Shown piece by piece: positions 59,901 through 64,000 of a stretch of 64,000 nucleotides of DNA (positions within the stretch are counted from its first letter, which is position 1; the number at the start of each line of letters is the position of its first letter). The translations under genes were made by a program, and so were the position numbers. The DNA comes from Penelope pileata (taxonomy: Eukaryota; Chordata; Aves; Galliformes; Cracidae): NCBI GenBank assembly GCA_013396635.1, contig WBMW01005037.1:1946964-2010963 (forward strand). Direction: 5' to 3'. Below the pieces are notes generated by a model. That model saw only the letters and a list, made by a program, of their open reading frames with translations, did no database searches and was not told the DNA's origin.

Positions 59901-61009
59901 AAGCTGTCAGTCCCCGTGAGCTCATCCTGCCAACTCCAGCTCTGCAGAGCACTGTGTGTGAGAACCGATGCTCCCATCGCCGAGCAGATGCGCAGGAGCA
60001 GTGCCATATGTTTTAATGGGTTATGGCTCCCGGGGGGTTACTGCAATCATTCTCCTGTGGACAACAGCCCTCGTTAGGAAAGATAACACAGAGGCTGAGG
60101 CAAAGTGTGTGTCCTGGCAGGCCGTGAGCTCACAGCTGTAACAAGGGAAGCGTAAGGTCTCTGTGATGCCTGGAAGAGGTGCCAGGGTTTCCTTGGTCCC
60201 TTTTCTCTGCATTTGTAGGGGATCCACCCCACAGTCTCCTCTGCTCGGGTTCCTTCAGTGAGAGCCGTGCAGCGCTGGCTCCTTCGCACGCAGCCTTCTG
60301 CTCCGCTTGCTGCTAATTAGGCACTGCAGCCTTGTTGCCAGCCACCTGGTGCCTTTGTTATAAAAAGGAGTAAACCTCAAACTGTTCTTATTTCATTTCC
60401 AACGATAAAAAATAGCAAGATTTTCATGTGCAGAATCTTGAATATGCAGGAAATTCAGAGACTTTGTACCAAACTCTGACCCCAGAAGAGAGGGGGAGGC
60501 ATCAGATAGCTGATCCTAAATTAAACCTGATCCTCAAAGAAAGAGATTCCTGCTTAGAGATCCATGTCCCACACCATCACTGTTGTGCAGTCCATGCCCT
60601 CTCCCATGATCTGTGTAATGTCCTTAAGCTCTTGTTTGGGTTTGCAGGTTTGCACTAAGTGGATGAAGCGATACCCACCAGAGCAAGATGGGTTCTGCGT
60701 CCTGGACCAAACAGGGGAGGCATTCTGTGAGCATTTCATCACTTTCCAGCTGAGACCAAATGGAGGAACAATGAAAAGTCACAGTGTGTGTGCTCCATCA
60801 AGCAGGAGGTGACAGAAAGCATGCAAGGCTCTGCTGGTGGATGGGCTGGTGCTGCAGCAAGGAAGCACTGCAGCCCTGGCACCAAGGTGTGCTGAAATCC
60901 TGCAGGAGCTGCCAGCCCCTTCTGAACCACATCAACACCTGGGAGGGTTCCAGTACTGCCATGGCCTTCCTTCTTCTCCATTTCAGGGGCGTCTTCACAG
61001 TCTGAGATG

Positions 61010-61085
61010 ATAGCTCCAATTGAAATCTGGAAACTAATGAATAGAGAAGAAACCAAAAGGTAATTAGTTATTAACCACATTGCAT
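61010..61085. promoter_or_regulatory. Candidate regulatory block with homeobox/HNF1/RUNX-like motifs
   Basis: The segment contains ggtaattagttattaaccac (61059-61078), which joins a TAATTA homeodomain core, an HNF1-like GTTATTAAC half and a RUNX-like AACCACA. It is followed by ttgcatatgc. The compact cluster in non-repetitive DNA suggests an enhancer core. There is no further support. Confidence 0.2.
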
Positions 61086-64000
61086 ATGCACACAACCCCT
61101 GGCTAGCCCTCCCTGCAGGCAGCGTGGGGAAAGCTGATGTGTACAGTTTAATTAGACTCGATCTTCTGCTTGCCAAAGAAATAGAAATCTGCCATGCAAT
61201 AAATCATTCTTTCTTTCTTTTTTTTTTTTTGTCTTGCTTTTTATCTCTTGCTTTCTGTTTTCATTTGCTATTAACCGAGTTTTAAATTCTGATTCCTATG
61301 TAATGTGCTTCCTAAGTAGCATTAGTGCTGAATCCAAACCAAACATTATCTGATTAAATCTTGACCCAAATGAGTTTTTCTACTTTCTGTGCTTCTAAAT
61401 ACATATTTACCATATGTTGCCTCATATGCTGCTTTTCTTCTCTACTGATGCTTTGGTCCAAATGTTATAGTAATCATATGTTGCTTTTAGTCACGAGTAA
61501 AACAAAGTTTCACGTTTGTAACCATCTGAAGATTAAACAGCAATAAAGCTCCCAACATCCCCATCAGGAATGATGCTGTCACATCTTCCTTTCTCCAGAA
61601 ATGAAGGACCAAGCCTTGGTGGATGTGCATCATCCCTTAAGCTATGCTGAACCCACCTGAGCACAGAACGCAGTGTGACCCCTTTTAGGGAGCAATGTCA
61701 CAGATGGGTTAAATTTATCTGAATCTTGTTTTGGATGAAAAACAGTCCGTGGCTCCAAGTGATCCCCACTGCCCCATTCCAGCTCCAGCAGATCCACTCC
61801 TCCTTTACATGGGGTGGGCATTCAGATGGGCCACGTCCCGGTGCTGGGTGACGGTGCTGGGACAATTAGCAGTGGGGATGCTGGGGAGAGAGAACTGCTG
61901 AAACCCGAGTGCAACCGTACCTTTGTTTTTGTGGAGTGCCCCGGGCTGGGGATGATGCTGTCTCCTGCCCCTGGACCTTCATCTCCTGTCAGGACACCCT
62001 CATGGGCAGCTCCCGACACCACAAGCCTTTTAGCAGCTGCCGTGCCTCCAGCCCTGGATCACACTTCATTTCCTTGAATAAATCAGTGAAGAAAAGTGTC
62101 AGATTGAAGCCAGGGCTTTGGCTGGATAGAAACAGCCTGCCTGGTCCTGGGCTCCTCTCCTCCCACCTTGTGCAAAGAAAACGTGGCTCACCTGCTGGGA
62201 AAGGTGGGGTGCTCCCATCGCTGCTTCGTCACACGTTATACCCCCAGTCTTCCCCATGCAGCTTCTCATCATCATGCAGCAGACTCAGCCCCCGCTTCGG
62301 AAGCTGGCTGTCATATTCCTGCCTCTCTCCATGCACAGGAGCTGATTCCCAGTCCCACGGGGCAGCTGTGATGGCAGCAGAGCCGGGAACACCGGGCCAG
62401 AGCTGGGCAGCTCCCACAGGCCAGGCTGCATTTCCACCAGTGCCCGACCCCACCATCTCCAGCCTCCGGGCTAACACCTCCCAGCTGCTCCCTCAGCCTC
62501 CTGCAGAAGCAAGGAGATGACCCCAAGCCATTCAGGGCTCTGGATCCGGCTCTGCCTGTGCATCAGGTCCAGAAAGAGAAGGAATGAGGTGTTTTGCAGG
62601 TATTTGGCAAGCCATCCCCTCCACTCACTCAGCCATCCTCCCTGTTCTCCTGTTCAAGGCTGGTTACAGACTCTTCACGTTAGCTTCGAGTAAGTGTCAG
62701 TCGGCAGCAAGGCAAGAGGTTTTGTGAGCCTGGGGGTATTTCTACTGATTTACGAATGGAAGAAGAGAGGCACCATCTGTTGTGCAGATTTCTTTTCCCT
62801 TCCTACCAATTGTTTCTGTCCTTGTAGCACGGACAGTCCCATGAATCTGTCATGCTACTGTTCACCAGTTTTATCAAAAAAGACCTCATAACATCAGATG
62901 CATCTAAACAGGGGCAGCTGCATTATCTGCATCTTCCTAGGGTGTTAGCAGTAAGTTTCAGTGACACAGGATACAGAGGTGCCATTTTTCTTCCCAACTT
63001 TGTGGTTGCATGTCTGAGATGCACTAAAGGGGATTTTATTTCAGTGAATCAATGGTTCAGACACTATTGGGAGGGCACTGAGATTAAACCATCAGGCACA
63101 AACCACGCAGAAGTGGTGATGGTATAGCTCATGTGTCCAGGCTAAAGAAAACCATTTCGGATTTCCATCTCTGATTTCATTTTCACCAGTTCTATGCATC
63201 AGCTGAAGGCTGTACCTCCTCATTGCGAGGCTGTAACTCCTATCTGAAGACTTTCAGGTTTTTTCTTAATTCAAACCCCAAACAATTCTTCACACATCCA
63301 TGGATTTACTCCAGCCATCAGCTCCTCCCTTGGTCAGAGGTATCAGTCAGGTCAAATCCCTCCTGAGGTTCCTCTTTTTTGTTCCAATTTCCAGAGCACA
63401 TGTGAGAAGATTGTATGGATTCCATTGCCAGTCTGCTACTTAAAAATACTTTGCTTTTTTAGGTTGGGTGCAAAGCTTACTGAGCTGTGTGTGTCTGCAT
63501 AGCAGCCAATATGTTCACCAGTTTCAATCAAATTTGACAGTGCATGTTAAATTCAGAGCGTGAGGGAAGTGGTGGCTAAGCCAGCCCTCAGCTAACATCT
63601 GCGAGGGGAGAAATTGTGATCCAGGATGGGCCCTGCTCCATCTAGCACTGAAACACAGCGTTGACCAAAGGCTTGAACAAAATGTTACACCTGTCAATGG
63701 CTCTGGCATCAGAGCCTTTTCCCCCAATTCCTTTTTCCTCTTTAATTCATTCCTCTAATTCTACCAAATTTGCTATAGAAACTAAACGGGATTCATGTTC
63801 CTAAGGCACCAACTCCATACTTTTGGTGCATGTGGGTACTTCAGGGGCACCACAAAATCTTTAATGTCTTAAATTGCTTTGATGAAGTAAAGGTGAACAC
63901 GAACACAAGCTTGGTATTTATCCCAGTTCATTCATGGATTTTATTTTCAGAATTCTGCCTTCCGTGAAAGTAAAATATTGATTATAAACATTCACACTTA

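Larger units (their letters stand above)
53756..64000. other. Gene-free intergenic DNA
   Basis: No recognisable exon lies on either strand. The segment contains the 20-bp minisatellite at 54751-54850, candidate regulatory blocks at 55925-56105 and 61010-61085, a CR1 scrap at about 56918-56980, and poly(T) or poly(A) runs near 55697-55714, 57238-57256 and 61216-61232. Frames of up to 203 codons (for example 61909-62520) have no family resemblance and are treated as chance. Confidence 0.55.

Noticed and set aside
61909..62520. A 203-codon plus-strand frame in the downstream desert
   Set aside because: It is serine- and proline-rich with no recognisable motif or splice partners. Other frames overlap it on both strands.
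49311..64000. The NTSR1 first exon, the expected downstream neighbour in mammals
   Set aside because: No frame has seven-helix receptor motifs. If synteny holds, the gene lies beyond the window.

Overview
The window is vertebrate nuclear DNA, almost certainly from a bird and probably a galliform. It is mostly non-coding, has one large spliced gene with GT-AG introns, carries CR1 non-LTR retrotransposon copies with the avian 3' end, and has one fragment resembling an avian mariner element. A 104-base run of N at 24158-24261 shows it is a draft assembly. There are no bacterial-style operons, CRISPR arrays or phage genes.

Layout. 1-23.9 kb is gene-free on both strands. It holds one 0.5 kb plus-strand CR1 copy (6091-6623), a minus-strand CR1 scrap near 4.96 kb, and several AT-rich, homeobox-motif-rich blocks that look like candidate conserved regulatory elements. 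At 23.88-24.5 kb a pyrimidine-rich tract runs into a CpG-rich stretch with an inverted CCAAT box and the assembly gap. This is the likely promoter and non-coding first exon of the gene that follows. 24.3-36.07 kb is its inferred first intron.

36.07-47.57 kb holds the only protein-coding gene I can support: SLCO4A1 (OATP4A1/OATP-E), plus strand. I traced eleven coding exons with matching splice phases. They give a 2163-nt reading frame, 720 codons plus stop, with no internal break. The product has the OATP features: 12 likely membrane segments, the WVGAWWxGFL signature, and a ten-cysteine Kazal-like extracellular loop. It should work alone as a sodium-independent plasma-membrane carrier of organic anions such as thyroid hormones, steroid conjugates and prostanoids.

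47.6-64 kb is the 3' UTR followed by gene-free DNA. It has a perfect 5 x 20 bp minisatellite that repeats a nuclear-receptor half-site, a mariner 5'-end fragment, a CR1 scrap, a polypyrimidine tract and more candidate enhancer blocks.

I found no evidence for a new gene system. The most useful second looks are the hidden first exon and possible N-terminal extension of SLCO4A1, the uORFs in its exon 2, the periodic AGGTCA minisatellite, a paired TCF/LEF block, a G-quadruplex motif in intron 1, and two near-perfect hairpins.
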